Origin: Chromatium weissei
Lineage (GTDB): Bacteria > Pseudomonadota > Gammaproteobacteria > Chromatiales > Chromatiaceae
Direction: 5' to 3'
DNA: 64,000 nt
Assembly: GCF_016583765.1 (NCBI RefSeq)
Contig: NZ_NRRR01000006.1
Coordinates: 1 to 64,000 of the forward strand
The position numbers were made by a program, and so were the translations under genes. This document shows, in pieces, positions 34,446-44,350 of this stretch. The stretch's first letter is position 1; every line of letters begins with the position of its first letter. The notes under the pieces were generated by a model. The model had not been told where the DNA came from. It did not search any database and was given only the letters and a program-made list of their open reading frames with translations.

Positions 34446-35464
34446 TGAATATATGTGATGTGCCGGTATTGGTGACGGGCGCAACTGGCAAATTGGGACA
34501 GCATTTAGTCAGTGCATTATTAACGGCTGGTGCACGGGTTTTCATTGCAACGCGTCATTCGGCGCAGGCAATGACATTGTGGTCAAATTCAGCAATTGAA
34601 TATCGTTATGCTGATCTCACTGATGAAACGACATTGCACGAATTATTGAATGGCATTGAGATCGTATTTCATTTAGCCAGCTATTCTCCGCCAGCGCATT
34701 CTTCGCAGATTTACGATGCGCCAGCACATTGGACGGTGACGGCGCTGGGAACGCGCAATTTGACAGCAGTGGCGGCGACTTCGGCGGTGCGCGGCGTGGT
34801 GTATGCGAGCAGCGTCAAGGTGATGGGCGATGCGGTGAACGCGCAAAAACGTTCGCTGACGGAGTGCGATGTGCCGCAACCGAACACCGAATACGGACGC
34901 GCCAAACGCGCCGCCGAGTGCAGTGTGCTGGCGCTGGGACGGAATTTTGGTAAACATGTCAGTGTATTGCGCTTGCCGATGGTGTACGGAATCAGTCATC
35001 AGGGCAATGTGGCGCAAATGTTCAACGCCATCGCTCGCCACCGTTTTCCGCCGTGGCCGCAAGTGGAAAATCGCCGTTCCGCCGTACACGTCAACGATGC
35101 GATTCGAGCGTTGCTGTTGCTGGCGACCGATTCCCGCGCTGACGGACAGATTTATTTTGTGACCGATGGTTGTGCATATTCAACGCGTTGGCTGTATGAA
35201 CGCATGTGTGTGGCGCTCGGTCGTCCGCTGCCACGTTGGACATTGCCGCTGTGGACACTGCGCAGTGCCGCCACAGTCGGCAGTCTGCTGGAGCAAATGA
35301 GCGGACGCGGAATGCCGTTGAATCAAGATGGATTAGCCAAGCTGCTCGGTGATGCGTGGTATTCGTCGGAGAAGCTGCAACGCGAGCTGGATTTTATTGC
35401 GGAGCACGATTTGGAACAGGAAATCGTGCGAATGGCGGCGCATTTCAAATGCGTATTGAGCTGA
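34442..35464 (+). CDS. NAD(P)-dependent sugar epimerase/dehydratase (extended SDR)
   Basis: 340 residues; ATG overlaps the GT2 stop (ATGA). Rossmann motif VLVTGATGKLGQHLVSALL, a conserved DLTDETTL adenine-site Asp, IVFHLASYSPP, VVYASSVKVMG and catalytic YGRAK (Y-x3-K). Typical of nucleotide-sugar 4-epimerases and dehydratases of the WbjF/GalE-like extended SDR group. It likely makes the sugar donor for the two upstream transferases. The C-terminal part is diverged and the exact reaction is not predictable. Confidence 0.87.
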   Translation: MMNICDVPVLVTGATGKLGQHLVSALLTAGARVFIATRHSAQAMTLWSNSAIEYRYADLTDETTLHELLNGIEIVFHLASYSPPAHSSQIYDAPAHWTVTALGTRNLTAVAATSAVRGVVYASSVKVMGDAVNAQKRSLTECDVPQPNTEYGRAKRAAECSVLALGRNFGKHVSVLRLPMVYGISHQGNVAQMFNAIARHRFPPWPQVENRRSAVHVNDAIRALLLLATDSRADGQIYFVTDGCAYSTRWLYERMCVALGRPLPRWTLPLWTLRSAATVGSLLEQMSGRGMPLNQDGLAKLLGDAWYSSEKLQRELDFIAEHDLEQEIVRMAAHFKCVLS

Positions 35465-35491
35465 CGAATGCCAGCTCAACATCAAATGCGG

Positions 35492-35944
35492 TTAATTCTG
35501 ATCGAGCGGACGGAAGGTGTGTGGAGCCGTCAAATCGGTCGCCGGTGAACGCGGCGCTGGTGTGACCGATTTAGCAGATGGCGCGGACGGTTGCTGGCGC
35601 TCCAATTCTTCAATTCGCCGTTTGAGTGCTTCGATTTCTGCTTTATCCGCCGTGGAGGTTTGCGGTGTGACTGGCGTTGGAACGGTCGCTGGCGCGCCGT
35701 TGTAATAACCGGGCGCGGGCGTTGGTGCGACATACGGCGGTGGAGCAGCCGGAACATAACCCGCTGGTGGTGGCACATAAACGGGCGGTGGTGCGTCGGC
35801 ATCGCGGTTGCGATTGCCGCCATTCATCCAGCGATTGGGATTCATCATGTCATTGAAATCAAAGGCATGACTGGCTGGCGCGGTGCAGGTTAATGCGAGC
35901 AGTGCGGAAAGTGAAAATGCTGAACGGAACAGGTGAACATGCAT
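35492..35944 (-). CDS. proline-rich secreted protein with short coiled coil
   Basis: 149 residues from the ATG at 35944, with GGAGG eleven bases upstream. Signal peptide MHVHLFRSAFSLSALLALTC, cleavage near SHA-FD; the mature part has DFNDMMNPNRWMNGG, a tract rich in Pro, Ala and Tyr (VYVPPPAGYVPAAPPPYVAP), then a short helix ADKAEIEALKRRIEELERQQ that could form a coiled coil. No lipobox at the cleavage site. Family not recognised; a periplasmic or surface-exposed structural role would fit. Convergent with the epimerase gene, 27 bases apart. Confidence 0.75.
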   Translation of the reverse strand: MHVHLFRSAFSLSALLALTCTAPASHAFDFNDMMNPNRWMNGGNRNRDADAPPPVYVPPPAGYVPAAPPPYVAPTPAPGYYNGAPATVPTPVTPQTSTADKAEIEALKRRIEELERQQPSAPSAKSVTPAPRSPATDLTAPHTFRPLDQN

Positions 35945-35993
35945 GACAAACGCCTCCAAAGGTGATTTTTTGTGATGTCGAGCAGCAGCATTT

Positions 35994-36839
35994 TCACCGC
36001 CGCACTCGCAAATTATCAATCAGTCGCGTGTGTCCCAAATATGCCGCTGCCAAAATCACCAGTTCAGTGTCACTCGGCATTACCGGCGCGAGCGTTGCCG
36101 CTGATCGCACGGCGACATAATCCGGTTGAAAACCGGCGAGACGTAATGCCGGAATCGCCAACTGTTCCAATTCCGCTGCTGGTGTGCCCGCTTGCAGCGC
36201 CCGACTGACTGAACACAGCGTTTGATACAGACCGGAAGCGCGACCGCGATCCTCCGTCGACAAATAGCCGTTGCGTGAACTCAGCGCCAGCCCGTCAGCT
36301 TCGCGCACCGTCGGTAAACCAATGATGTCAATCGGTAAATTCAAATCGGCGACCATGCGCCGAATCACGAGCAGTTGCTGAAAATCCTTCTCGCCGAACA
36401 GCGCGACATTCGGTTGCACCATGTTGAACAGCTTGCACACGACAGTTGCCACGCCGACAAAATGCCCGGGACGACTCGCGCCACATAAAATATCCGATAA
36501 TTCAGGCACTTCAACGCGAGTTTGCGCAGTTTGTCCGTGCGGATACACCTCGAACACCGGCGGCGCAAACAGCACATCACAGCCGAGCGCGGCAAGCTGC
36601 TGCTGATCCTGTTCGAATGTGCGCGGATAGGCATCCAAATCTTCATTCGCGCCGAATTGCAGCGGATTGACAAAGATGCTGACGACAACACGCTGTGCTT
36701 GCTGTTGCGCGGCCTGTACCAGCGCCAAATGTCCACGATGCAAATTGCCCATCGTCGGCACGAGCGCGATGCGTTCGCCAGCAAAGCGCCATTTGGCGAT
36801 TTTTGATCTTAATTCAGCAATTTGGGTGATGTGGTGCAT
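35994..36839 (-). CDS. panC: pantothenate synthetase
   Basis: 281 residues, family-typical. It condenses pantoate with beta-alanine through pantoyl-AMP. Nucleotidylyltransferase motif H-x-G-H in [15 protein letters not shown], the KMSKS-like region as [11 protein letters not shown], and [15 protein letters not shown]. 20 bases downstream of panB, same strand, so one pantothenate operon; panD (aspartate decarboxylase) is not in the window. Confidence 0.97.
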   Translation of the reverse strand: MHHITQIAELRSKIAKWRFAGERIALVPTMGNLHRGHLALVQAAQQQAQRVVVSIFVNPLQFGANEDLDAYPRTFEQDQQQLAALGCDVLFAPPVFEVYPHGQTAQTRVEVPELSDILCGASRPGHFVGVATVVCKLFNMVQPNVALFGEKDFQQLLVIRRMVADLNLPIDIIGLPTVREADGLALSSRNGYLSTEDRGRASGLYQTLCSVSRALQAGTPAAELEQLAIPALRLAGFQPDYVAVRSAATLAPVMPSDTELVILAAAYLGHTRLIDNLRVRR

Positions 36840-36859
36840 GGCTGGCGCTCGCGGCGAAT

Positions 36860-37663
36860 TTAATACGGCGTTTCATTTGCGGCGGGAAAACTGCCGTCGC
36901 GCACGGCGGTGACGTATGCGGCAATCGCGGCTGCAATGGAATCGTGGCCACGCAGAAAATTGCGGCTGAAACTCGGTGGTCGTCCGGCATTTAAGCCAAG
37001 CAAATCATGCAGTACCAACACTTGACCGTCACAACCCGCGCCAGCACCGATGCCAATCACGGGAATGCTCAACGTGCGGCTGATTTCAGTTGCCAGCGCC
37101 GCCGGAACGCATTCGAGCACCAGCAAACTCGCGCCGGCATCCTGCATCGCCAGCGCGTCGTGACGAATCGTTTCCGCAGCGGCGTGATCGCGTCCCTGAA
37201 AGCGATAACCGCCGAGGCGATGCACCGATTGCGGTTGCAAACCCAGATGCGCACAAACGGGAATGCCCTGCTCGGTCAATCGGTTGACGGTGTCGAGCAG
37301 TGCCGCGCCGCCTTCCAATTTGACGACCTGCGCGCCGCCTTCCTGCATCAGCCGCGCCGCGTTATCAATCGCACGTTCGAGCGTGGCGCTGGCGAGAAAG
37401 GGTAAATCTGCAATCACCAGCGCCTGTGATCGACCGCGATTGACGCTGGCGGTGTGATAAACCATGTGTTCAATGGTTACCGGAATGGTGGTGCGATGGC
37501 CTTGCAGCACCATGCCGAGTGAATCGCCAACGAGCAGCACGTCTACACCAGCCGCGTCGAGCAGGTGCGCGAAGCTGGCGTCATAACAGGTCAGACAAAC
37601 AATGCGCTCGCCACGGGATTTCATCGCGGCAAGGGTGGTGACGGACAGCGGCACGGCAGACAT
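36860..37663 (-). CDS. panB: 3-methyl-2-oxobutanoate hydroxymethyltransferase
   Basis: 267 residues. TIM-barrel enzyme that makes ketopantoate from alpha-ketoisovalerate and methylenetetrahydrofolate. Motifs: [37 protein letters not shown] (metal-binding Asp), [21 protein letters not shown]-like [15 protein letters not shown], and [10 protein letters not shown] with the catalytic Glu region. Lies between panC and pcnB. The folate gene folK, often between pcnB and panB in gammaproteobacteria, is absent here. Confidence 0.96.
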   Translation of the reverse strand: MSAVPLSVTTLAAMKSRGERIVCLTCYDASFAHLLDAAGVDVLLVGDSLGMVLQGHRTTIPVTIEHMVYHTASVNRGRSQALVIADLPFLASATLERAIDNAARLMQEGGAQVVKLEGGAALLDTVNRLTEQGIPVCAHLGLQPQSVHRLGGYRFQGRDHAAAETIRHDALAMQDAGASLLVLECVPAALATEISRTLSIPVIGIGAGAGCDGQVLVLHDLLGLNAGRPPSFSRNFLRGHDSIAAAIAAYVTAVRDGSFPAANETPY

Positions 37664-37688
37664 CGGCGGCTCCGAAGAAAAAGAAAAA

Positions 37689-37716
37689 GTTGGCAGTGGT
37701 CAGTTGGCAGTGGTCA
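37689..37716. repeat. heptanucleotide repeat, alternating GTTGGCA/GTGGTCA
   Basis: Four 7-base units, GTTGGCA-GTGGTCA-GTTGGCA-GTGGTCA, partly degenerate. The tract sits at the 3' end of pcnB (minus strand) and provides its stop codon and last residues. It is related in sequence to the (GTTGTCA)x3 tract at 18554. Confidence 0.8.
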
Positions 37717-39031
37717 GTGGCGCGGTGGCTGTGGATTTACTGCGGCGCTTGCGCGTGGTGCGTCGCCGTTTGACATTGCCGTCAAGCATTTTGACGCGTT
37801 CTTGAACGCTGGCGCTTTGAAAACGTGTCCACCAATCAGCAAGTTCAGCATTCACTTCACCCGCTTCGGCGCGCAATACCAGAAAATCATAGGCCGCACG
37901 AAAACGCGGATGTGCGAGAAGTCTCGAAGGGCGTTTGCTGTCGCGCAGTTCTAACCGCATTTGCAGCAGCCAAATTTCGCGCATCGTCAGGGAATAGCGT
38001 TTGGGAATGGCAATTAACCGTTGCTGGCGCTCGCACACCGTGTGTGATGCCGAAAGCATGGCATCCAGTGGCGCGAGTCCGGCGGCTTGCAGTTGCTCGG
38101 CGCGTTGCCGTACCGGTTCCCATAACAAGATGGCAAATAAAAACGCGGCGGCAATGGGTTTTTTGGCGCGAATGCGTTGATCGGTGCTGTCTAATCCACG
38201 ATTGACGAAGGTCAGCGGAAAGGCGTGTTCTTCATGTGCGAGACAGTCTTCAGTGTCGGGAAATAATTGTCCGAACAGTTGGTAATGTCTTAGCTTTTCA
38301 AAGACTTCTAATCCGTAGCCGAATTGAAAAAGTTTGATCAATTCGTCAAATAAACGCGCTGCGGAAATGTCGGCAAGCAGTGAACCGAGTGTGAATAACG
38401 GACGTTCGGTCGGCGGGTCGATGGTGAAGCCGAGTTTGCAGGCGAATCGCACTGCGCGCAGCATTCGCACCGGGTCTTCTCGATAGCGTTGCTCTGGATC
38501 GCCAATCAATCGCAGTCGTCCTGCCTGTAAATCAGCAAGTCCTCCGGCGTAATCAATCACCGAAAAGTCAGTAATATCATAGTAAAGCGCGTTAATGGTG
38601 AAATCGCGGCGCAGCGCGTCTTCTTCAATCGTGCCGTAAATGTTGTCACGAATAATCATGCCGTTGGTAAGTTGACGATCACGTTGATCCGTCGCATCGC
38701 CGCGCCCGCGAAAGGTCGCAACTTCAATGATGTCCTGACCAAAGTGCACGTGCGCGAGGCGAAACCGGCGACCAATCAAACGGCAGTTGCGAAAAACCTG
38801 TCGTACCTGCTCGGGTGTGGCATCGGTGGCGATGTCGAAATCTTTCGGTTCGTGACCGAGCAGCAGATCACGAACGCCGCCGCCCACCAAATGTGCCTGA
38901 AAATTCTCTTGCCGCAGTCGATACAGCACCTTTAATGCGTGATCGCTGATGTTGGCGCGAGAAATGTTGTGTTGTGAACGCGGAATGACCACGGGTGTCG
39001 TGCCGGTTGAAGTGAAGTCGAATTCTTGCAT
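37700..39031 (-). CDS. pcnB: poly(A) polymerase I
   Basis: 443 residues from the ATG at 39031; a TTG seven codons upstream (39052) is an alternative, since GAGG sits five bases before it and the ATG lacks a good site. Class II nucleotidyltransferase head: AHLVGGGVRDLLLGHEPKDF, DFDIATDATPEQVRQVF with the metal Asp pair, RRFRLAHVHFG, RRDFTINALYYD. The basic C-terminal tail (VKRRRTTRKRRSKS) is RNA-binding and typical of PcnB over CCA-adding enzymes. It adds 3' A tails that promote RNA decay. The last residues are encoded by a heptamer repeat. Confidence 0.94.
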   Translation of the reverse strand: MQEFDFTSTGTTPVVIPRSQHNISRANISDHALKVLYRLRQENFQAHLVGGGVRDLLLGHEPKDFDIATDATPEQVRQVFRNCRLIGRRFRLAHVHFGQDIIEVATFRGRGDATDQRDRQLTNGMIIRDNIYGTIEEDALRRDFTINALYYDITDFSVIDYAGGLADLQAGRLRLIGDPEQRYREDPVRMLRAVRFACKLGFTIDPPTERPLFTLGSLLADISAARLFDELIKLFQFGYGLEVFEKLRHYQLFGQLFPDTEDCLAHEEHAFPLTFVNRGLDSTDQRIRAKKPIAAAFLFAILLWEPVRQRAEQLQAAGLAPLDAMLSASHTVCERQQRLIAIPKRYSLTMREIWLLQMRLELRDSKRPSRLLAHPRFRAAYDFLVLRAEAGEVNAELADWWTRFQSASVQERVKMLDGNVKRRRTTRKRRSKSTATAPLTTAN

Positions 39032-39075
39032 GACCGATATATGTGCTATCAAACAAACCTCGAAATGGTTGCTGC

Positions 39076-39103
39076 TTGTGAAACGGCATTCCTTGTGTAT
39101 ATT
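39076..39103 (+). promoter_or_regulatory. probable sigma-70 promoter of tRNA-Glu
   Basis: TTGTGA (39076-39081) and TATATT (39098-39103) with a 16-base spacer lie upstream of the tRNA-Glu gene, with start expected near 39110. The -35 and -10 match the consensus in four and five positions. It lies between the divergent pcnB start and the tRNA. Confidence 0.5.
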
Positions 39104-39126
39104 ATGCCATTCGCTTTGACGTTATT

Positions 39127-39201
39127 GCTCCCTTCGTCTAGTGGTTAGGACACTGGCCTCTCACGTCGGCAACAGGGGTTCGAATCCCCTAGGGAGCGCC
39201 A
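39127..39201 (+). tRNA. tRNA-Glu (anticodon CTC)
   Basis: 75 bases with the 3' CCA encoded. Acceptor stem GCTCCCT/AGGGAGC; T arm GGGTTCGAATCCC; anticodon loop CTCTCAC, reading GAG codons. The sequence follows the bacterial Glu pattern (TTCGTCTAGTGGTTAGGAC in the D arm). Many gammaproteobacteria rely on a TTC-anticodon Glu tRNA only, so this is a second isoacceptor or a variant. A strong terminator follows. Confidence 0.95.
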
Positions 39202-39210
39202 TCAAAAACA

Positions 39211-39242
39211 AAAAGGCTTGCATCAGATGCAAGCCTTTTTTT
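39211..39242 (+). terminator. rho-independent terminator after tRNA-Glu
   Basis: GGCTTGCAT-CAG-ATGCAAGCC, extended by flanking A/T pairs, followed by seven T residues (39236-39242). It ends the tRNA-Glu transcript; the A-tract before it means it could also act on the opposite strand for folD. Confidence 0.92.
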
Positions 39243-39305
39243 ATGCGCCGCAGTATTAAAAATACTGCATCAATAATACTTTTTAGTGACAAGTATTCAG
39301 TTTAT

Positions 39306-40166
39306 TTAATTCAGTTTGGCGTGTAATTCGGCAGCTTGCAGCGTATTTTCTAATAAGCTGGCAATCGTCATCGGCCCCACGCCACCGGGCACTGGCGTAA
39401 TCCACGCCGCACGTTTGGCACAAGCAGCAAAATCAACATCACCAACCAATTTGCCATCCGCGCCACGATTGATGCCCACATCAATCACAATGGCATCTTC
39501 TTTTATCCAGTCGCCGGGCACGAATTGCGCTCGCCCAATTGCCGCGACCAGCACATCTGCTGCGCGCACCTTTTCCGCTAAGTCTTTGGTTCGACTGTGA
39601 CAAATCGTGACCGTACACCGCGCCGCAAGCAGCTCCAATGCCATCGGTCGCCCAACGATATTCGATTGTCCAATCACCACCGCATTCAATCCCGACAATT
39701 CCCGTTTAGTTCGCGCCAACATCGTCATCACACCTTTCGGAGTGCACGGGCGTAATAGCGGCATTCGCAATACCAATCGCCCAACGTTATATGGATGAAA
39801 ACCATCGACATCTTTAGTCGGTAAAATACGTTCAATCACGGCTTCTTCATTCATTTGCGCAGGCAGCGGCAATTGCACCAAAATTCCGTCAATCAATGGA
39901 TCAGCATTGAGTCGATCAATTAAATTGAGCAATTCATTTTGGCTGGCATTTGCTGGCAATTCACACAATTCGGAATGAAAACCAACTTCGGCGCAGGCTG
40001 CTCGCTTATTGCGCACATACACCTGAGAAGCCGAATTATCACCGACTAAAATCACCGCTAAACCGGGAGCGCGTCTGCCCGCTGCACGAATGGTTTCGAC
40101 GTGATGGCGAATGTCAGCGCGAATATCAGCAGCGATGGCTTTACCATCAAGAATTTGTGCGGTCAT
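39306..40166 (-). CDS. folD: methylenetetrahydrofolate dehydrogenase/cyclohydrolase
   Basis: 286 residues from the ATG at 40166 (the frame opens seven codons earlier). Bifunctional enzyme giving 10-formyl-THF from methylene-THF. Active-site Lys in [39 protein letters not shown] and the NADP-binding [15 protein letters not shown] and [10 protein letters not shown]-like [15 protein letters not shown]. Close to clpA on the same strand with 28 bases between; functional relation to clpSA is not expected. Confidence 0.97.
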   Translation of the reverse strand: MTAQILDGKAIAADIRADIRHHVETIRAAGRRAPGLAVILVGDNSASQVYVRNKRAACAEVGFHSELCELPANASQNELLNLIDRLNADPLIDGILVQLPLPAQMNEEAVIERILPTKDVDGFHPYNVGRLVLRMPLLRPCTPKGVMTMLARTKRELSGLNAVVIGQSNIVGRPMALELLAARCTVTICHSRTKDLAEKVRAADVLVAAIGRAQFVPGDWIKEDAIVIDVGINRGADGKLVGDVDFAACAKRAAWITPVPGGVGPMTIASLLENTLQAAELHAKLN

Positions 40167-40194
40167 GGATTGGTCTCTAATAAACAATTTACCG

Positions 40195-42462
40195 TTATAA
40201 CGAACGCAATTCGCCGTTAATCATAAAAGCCAGCGCGTCATTTTCAATCGTGATTTGCACGCTGCCACCATTCACTAATTCACCAAAAAGCAGTTCATTG
40301 GCGAGTGGTTTTTTAATCTCATTTTGAATGACTCGCGCCATGGGACGAGCGCCCATTTTTGAATCGTAGCCCTTTGCAGCAATCCACCGCCGCGCTTCGG
40401 CGTTAATGCTTAAATTCACTTTCTTTTCTTCCAATTGCTGCTCCAATTCGAAGACGAATTTATCGACCACGCTGCGAATGGTTTCTTCATCAAGTGAACC
40501 GAATTGCACCACTGCATCCAATCGATTGCGAAACTCCGGCGCAAAATAGCGTTTTAATGCTTCTAATCCGTCGGTTGAATGATCCTGCTCGGTGAAACCA
40601 ATTGAACGTCGAGCAGTTTCTTCTGCGCCAGCATTGGTGGTCATCACCAATACCACGCTGCGAAAATCCGCTTTACGTCCATTGTTGTCAGTCAATGTGC
40701 CGTGATCCATGACTTGCAATAGCAAATTGAATACGTCTGGATGCGCTTTTTCAATTTCATCAAGCAGCAATACTGAATGCGGATGTTTATTGATTTGTTC
40801 CGTTAATAATCCGCCTTGATCAAAGCCGACATAACCGGGCGGAGCACCAATTAACCGCGATACGGTGTGCCGTTCCATGTATTCCGACATGTCAAAACGC
40901 AGCAATTCCATGCCGAGAATGCGGGCGAGCTGGCGCGTGACTTCGGTTTTGCCCACGCCGGTCGGGCCGGTAAATAGAAACGAGCCAATCGGTTTGCCGT
41001 CGTTGCCCAGCCCAGAACGGTTCATGCGAATCGCCGCCGTCAGCGCGTCAATCGCTGGATTTTGTCCGTACACGACCAGCTTGAGATCACGATCCAGATT
41101 TTTGAGCGATTCGGTATCCGACACCGACACGCGTTTCGACGGAATGCGCGCCATCTTTGCCACAATCGCTTCAACATCCGCGACATCGATGCGTTTTTTG
41201 CGTTTGGCCGGACTTTTCAATTGGACGTGTGCGCCCGCTTCATCGATCACATCAATTGCCTTGTCCGGCAGATGGCGGTCGTTGATGTAACGATTCGATA
41301 ATTCAGCCGCCGCCCGCAGCGCGGGATTGGTGTAACTGACTTGATGATGCTGTTCAAAACGCGATTTCAGTCCTTTGAGAATCTCCACCGTTTCCTCTAC
41401 CGATGGCTCTTCCACGTCGATTTTTTGAAAGCGCCGCGCCAGTGCTCGATCCTTCTCGAAAATGCCGCGATATTCCTGATAAGTCGTCGAACCGATGCAG
41501 CGCAGATCACCGGATGCCAACACGGGTTTAATCAGATTTGACGCATCCATCACGCCGCCGGATGCCGAGCCAGCACCGATAATCGTATGAATTTCATCAA
41601 TAAATAAAATGGCGTGCGGCTGGCGTTTGAGCTGCGCCAGCACCATTTTGAGACGCTTTTCAAAATCGCCGCGATATTTAGTGCCTGCGACCAGTCCGCC
41701 GAGATCGAGCGCGTAAATCACTGCATTACTTAATACTTCAGGCACTTGCGCATCCACGATCATCTTCGCCAGCCCTTCGGCAATGGCGGTTTTGCCGACT
41801 CCAGCTTCGCCGACATACAGCGGATTATTTTTGCGGCGGCGACACAGAATCTGAATGGTGCGCTCGACTTCGCTGGCGCGTCCGATCAGCGGATCAATGC
41901 GACCTTGTCGCGCTAATTCATTGAGATTGGAAGCAAAACGATCAAGCGGACTCGGGCTGCTGTCCTTTTCTTCAGAATGCACATCATCGGTTTCGCCCGG
42001 CGTTTCATCGTCCTGATTTTCGCCCGGCACTTTGGAAATGCCGTGAGAAATGTAATTGATGACATCAAGGCGTGTGACATTCTGTTGATTCAGCAGAAAA
42101 ACGGCTTGTGAATCCTGCTCGCTAAACAGCGCGACCAGCACGTTAGCGCCGGTGACTTCTTTTTTGCCCGCCGATTGCACATGAAAGACAGCGCGTTGCA
42201 GCACGCGTTGAAAACCGAGCGTCGGCTGGGTATCGCGGCTGGTGTCTTTAGACGGAATCAACGGTGTGGTTTCGTCGATAAAACTGGTGATGTCTTTGCG
42301 CAGGCGCTCCGCGTCCAGTCCGCAGGCTTGCAGCACCTTCGCTGCCGCTGGATTATCCAGCAAAGACAACAACATGTGCTCCACCGTCATGTATTCGTGG
42401 TGTTTGGCGCGAGCCTCCTTGAAGGCTCGATTTAGCGTGAATTCAAGGTCTTTGCTCAACAT
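40195..42462 (-). CDS. clpA: ATP-dependent Clp protease ATPase subunit ClpA
   Basis: 755 residues, family-typical. N-domain (about 1-150) binds ClpS; AAA1 with [15 protein letters not shown] and [15 protein letters not shown]2 with [15 protein letters not shown] and [15 protein letters not shown]; the ClpP-binding loop appears as SIGFTEQD, the usual IG-F/L element. It unfolds substrates and feeds them to ClpP, which is not in this window. 67 bases after clpS, its adaptor, on the same strand. Confidence 0.97.
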   Translation of the reverse strand: MLSKDLEFTLNRAFKEARAKHHEYMTVEHMLLSLLDNPAAAKVLQACGLDAERLRKDITSFIDETTPLIPSKDTSRDTQPTLGFQRVLQRAVFHVQSAGKKEVTGANVLVALFSEQDSQAVFLLNQQNVTRLDVINYISHGISKVPGENQDDETPGETDDVHSEEKDSSPSPLDRFASNLNELARQGRIDPLIGRASEVERTIQILCRRRKNNPLYVGEAGVGKTAIAEGLAKMIVDAQVPEVLSNAVIYALDLGGLVAGTKYRGDFEKRLKMVLAQLKRQPHAILFIDEIHTIIGAGSASGGVMDASNLIKPVLASGDLRCIGSTTYQEYRGIFEKDRALARRFQKIDVEEPSVEETVEILKGLKSRFEQHHQVSYTNPALRAAAELSNRYINDRHLPDKAIDVIDEAGAHVQLKSPAKRKKRIDVADVEAIVAKMARIPSKRVSVSDTESLKNLDRDLKLVVYGQNPAIDALTAAIRMNRSGLGNDGKPIGSFLFTGPTGVGKTEVTRQLARILGMELLRFDMSEYMERHTVSRLIGAPPGYVGFDQGGLLTEQINKHPHSVLLLDEIEKAHPDVFNLLLQVMDHGTLTDNNGRKADFRSVVLVMTTNAGAEETARRSIGFTEQDHSTDGLEALKRYFAPEFRNRLDAVVQFGSLDEETIRSVVDKFVFELEQQLEEKKVNLSINAEARRWIAAKGYDSKMGARPMARVIQNEIKKPLANELLFGELVNGGSVQITIENDALAFMINGELRSL

Positions 42463-42529
42463 CGGCCTGTTCCAAGCGAGGTGAATAGGAAAACCCGTTG
42501 GTTGCCGAGCGACAGATTGCGGTCGGTCG

Positions 42530-42853
42530 CTAGGCTTCTTCCATCGTGCACATCAGCGGGTGCTGATGACTGCGGGCGTAGTCGTTAACCCGTGACACCT
42601 TGGTTTCAGCGATGTCTTTGGAAAAAACACCGCAGACACCCACGCCCCGTTGATGAACATGCAGCATGATCTGTGTGGCGTTCTCGTAGTTCATGCCGAA
42701 AAAACGCTCTAAAACCAACACGACAAATTCCATGGGGGTGTAATCGTCGTTTAACAACAGCACCTTAAATAGAGGCGGTCGCCTCAATTTAGGTTGCGCT
42801 GCCTTTACGGTCAGTTCTGGGTGATGCGTGTTCTGTGGTCGATGGTGAATCAT
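42530..42853 (-). CDS. clpS: Clp protease adaptor ClpS
   Basis: 107 residues from the ATG at 42853; upstream sequence in this frame overlaps icd and is not family-like. Conserved core: [36 protein letters not shown] (hydrophobic pocket for N-degron recognition) and [20 protein letters not shown]. ClpS hands N-end-rule substrates to ClpA. Gene order icd-clpS-clpA, all on one strand. Confidence 0.96.
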   Translation of the reverse strand: MIHHRPQNTHHPELTVKAAQPKLRRPPLFKVLLLNDDYTPMEFVVLVLERFFGMNYENATQIMLHVHQRGVGVCGVFSKDIAETKVSRVNDYARSHQHPLMCTMEEA

Positions 42854-42923
42854 TTGTCTTTCGCAACTCGCGCTGGTGCAAATGAATCGATGACATGACG
42901 GCGATGAAGATCGCCGTCGTGAA

Positions 42924-44180
42924 TTACATTTGCGCAATGACTGCCGCACCAAAATCGGAACAACTTAATTTCGTTGCGCCGTCCATTAACCGCTCTAAAT
43001 CATAAGTCACGGTTTTTGCGGCAATTGCGCCTTCAACACCTTGAATAATTAAATTCGCTGCTTCCACCCAACCCAGATGCCGCAACATCATTTCTGCCGA
43101 TAAAATCAACGAACTCGGATTGACTTGATTCTTGCCTGCGTATTTGGGCGCAGTGCCGTGCGTTGCCTCAAACATCGCCACCGAATCGGACAGATTCGCG
43201 CCCGGAGCCATGCCGATACCGCCAACCTGCGCGGCCAGCGCATCCGAAATGTAATCGCCGTTGAGATTGAGTGTCGCAATCACGTCGTAATCTTTCGGAC
43301 GCAGCAAAATCTGTTGTAAAAATGCGTCAGCAATCACGTCTTTCACGACGATTTCCGCGCCAGTTTTTGAACTCTTAAAACTGCACCAGGGCCCGCCGTC
43401 AATTTCCACCGCGCCAAATTCGGCTTTCGCCAACTCGTAGCCCCATTGTTTAAATGCGCCCTCGGTGAATTTCATAATGTTGCCCTTGTGCACCAAAGTC
43501 ACGGATGGGCGGTCATTATCAATCGCGTACTGAATCGCTTTGCGTACCAGTCGCTCGGTGCCTTCACGCGACACCGGTTTAATGCCGATGCCGGAGGTTT
43601 CTGGAAACCGAATTTTGGTCACGCCCATTTCATTTTGCAGAAAGTCGATGATTTTCTTGGCGGCTGGCGTGCCCTCTGCCCATTCAATGCCCGCGTAAAT
43701 GTCTTCCGAATTCTCGCGGAAAATCACCATGTCGGTATGTTCTGGCGCTTTGACTGGACTCGGCGTGCCAGTGAAATAACGCACCGGTCGCAAACACACA
43801 TATAAATCAAGCTCTTGGCGCAGCGCGACATTGAGCGAACGAATGCCGCCACCCACCGGTGTCGTCAACGGGCCTTTAATCGACACGACAAAATTCTTCA
43901 CTGCCGCGAGCGTTTCTGCGGGCAACCACACGTCCGCGCCGTAGATTTGGGTGGATTTTTCACCTGCGTAAACTTCCATCCACTGAATTTGACGTGCACC
44001 GCCATAGGCTTTGGTCACCGCCGCATCAACCACGTCGCGCATGACTGGCGTGATGTCAACGCCAATTCCGTCGCCTTCAATGAACGGAATAATGGGTTGA
44101 TTCGGAACGTTCAGTGACAAATCAGCATTGACCTGAATAGTTTCGCCAGTAGAAGGAATTTGAATCTTGTCGTAAGCCAT
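42924..44180 (-). CDS. icd: NADP-dependent isocitrate dehydrogenase
   Basis: 418 residues from the ATG at 44180 (two upstream codons in frame are less likely). E. coli-type Icd with [37 protein letters not shown] carrying the phosphorylatable Ser of the IcdK/P system, [32 protein letters not shown] and [19 protein letters not shown]. Oxidises isocitrate to 2-oxoglutarate in the TCA cycle. aceK is not in the window. Precedes clpS by 70 bases. Confidence 0.97.
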   Translation of the reverse strand: MAYDKIQIPSTGETIQVNADLSLNVPNQPIIPFIEGDGIGVDITPVMRDVVDAAVTKAYGGARQIQWMEVYAGEKSTQIYGADVWLPAETLAAVKNFVVSIKGPLTTPVGGGIRSLNVALRQELDLYVCLRPVRYFTGTPSPVKAPEHTDMVIFRENSEDIYAGIEWAEGTPAAKKIIDFLQNEMGVTKIRFPETSGIGIKPVSREGTERLVRKAIQYAIDNDRPSVTLVHKGNIMKFTEGAFKQWGYELAKAEFGAVEIDGGPWCSFKSSKTGAEIVVKDVIADAFLQQILLRPKDYDVIATLNLNGDYISDALAAQVGGIGMAPGANLSDSVAMFEATHGTAPKYAGKNQVNPSSLILSAEMMLRHLGWVEAANLIIQGVEGAIAAKTVTYDLERLMDGATKLSCSDFGAAVIAQM

Positions 44181-44284
44181 GACATTTCTCAGGATCGTCA
44201 TAAAGCAAACATCCTATCACTGTGTTTAAGCGTTGCGCAGTTCGGCGTTGATCGTCAAACCGAATCAACACGCGGGCGCTGCAC

Positions 44285-44314
44285 AAAAAAAAGCGGCGCT
44301 GAAAACAGCGCCGC
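44285..44314 (-). terminator. rho-independent terminator of the rpoBC operon
   Basis: On the minus strand GCGGCGCTG-TTTT-CAGCGCCGC (44314 to 44293) is followed by eight T residues (44292-44285). It lies just past the rpoC stop, as expected for the end of the long rpl-rpo transcript. Confidence 0.93.
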
Positions 44315-44350
44315 AAGAATTTGCATTGTCACACTTAATGCGTGAATCGA

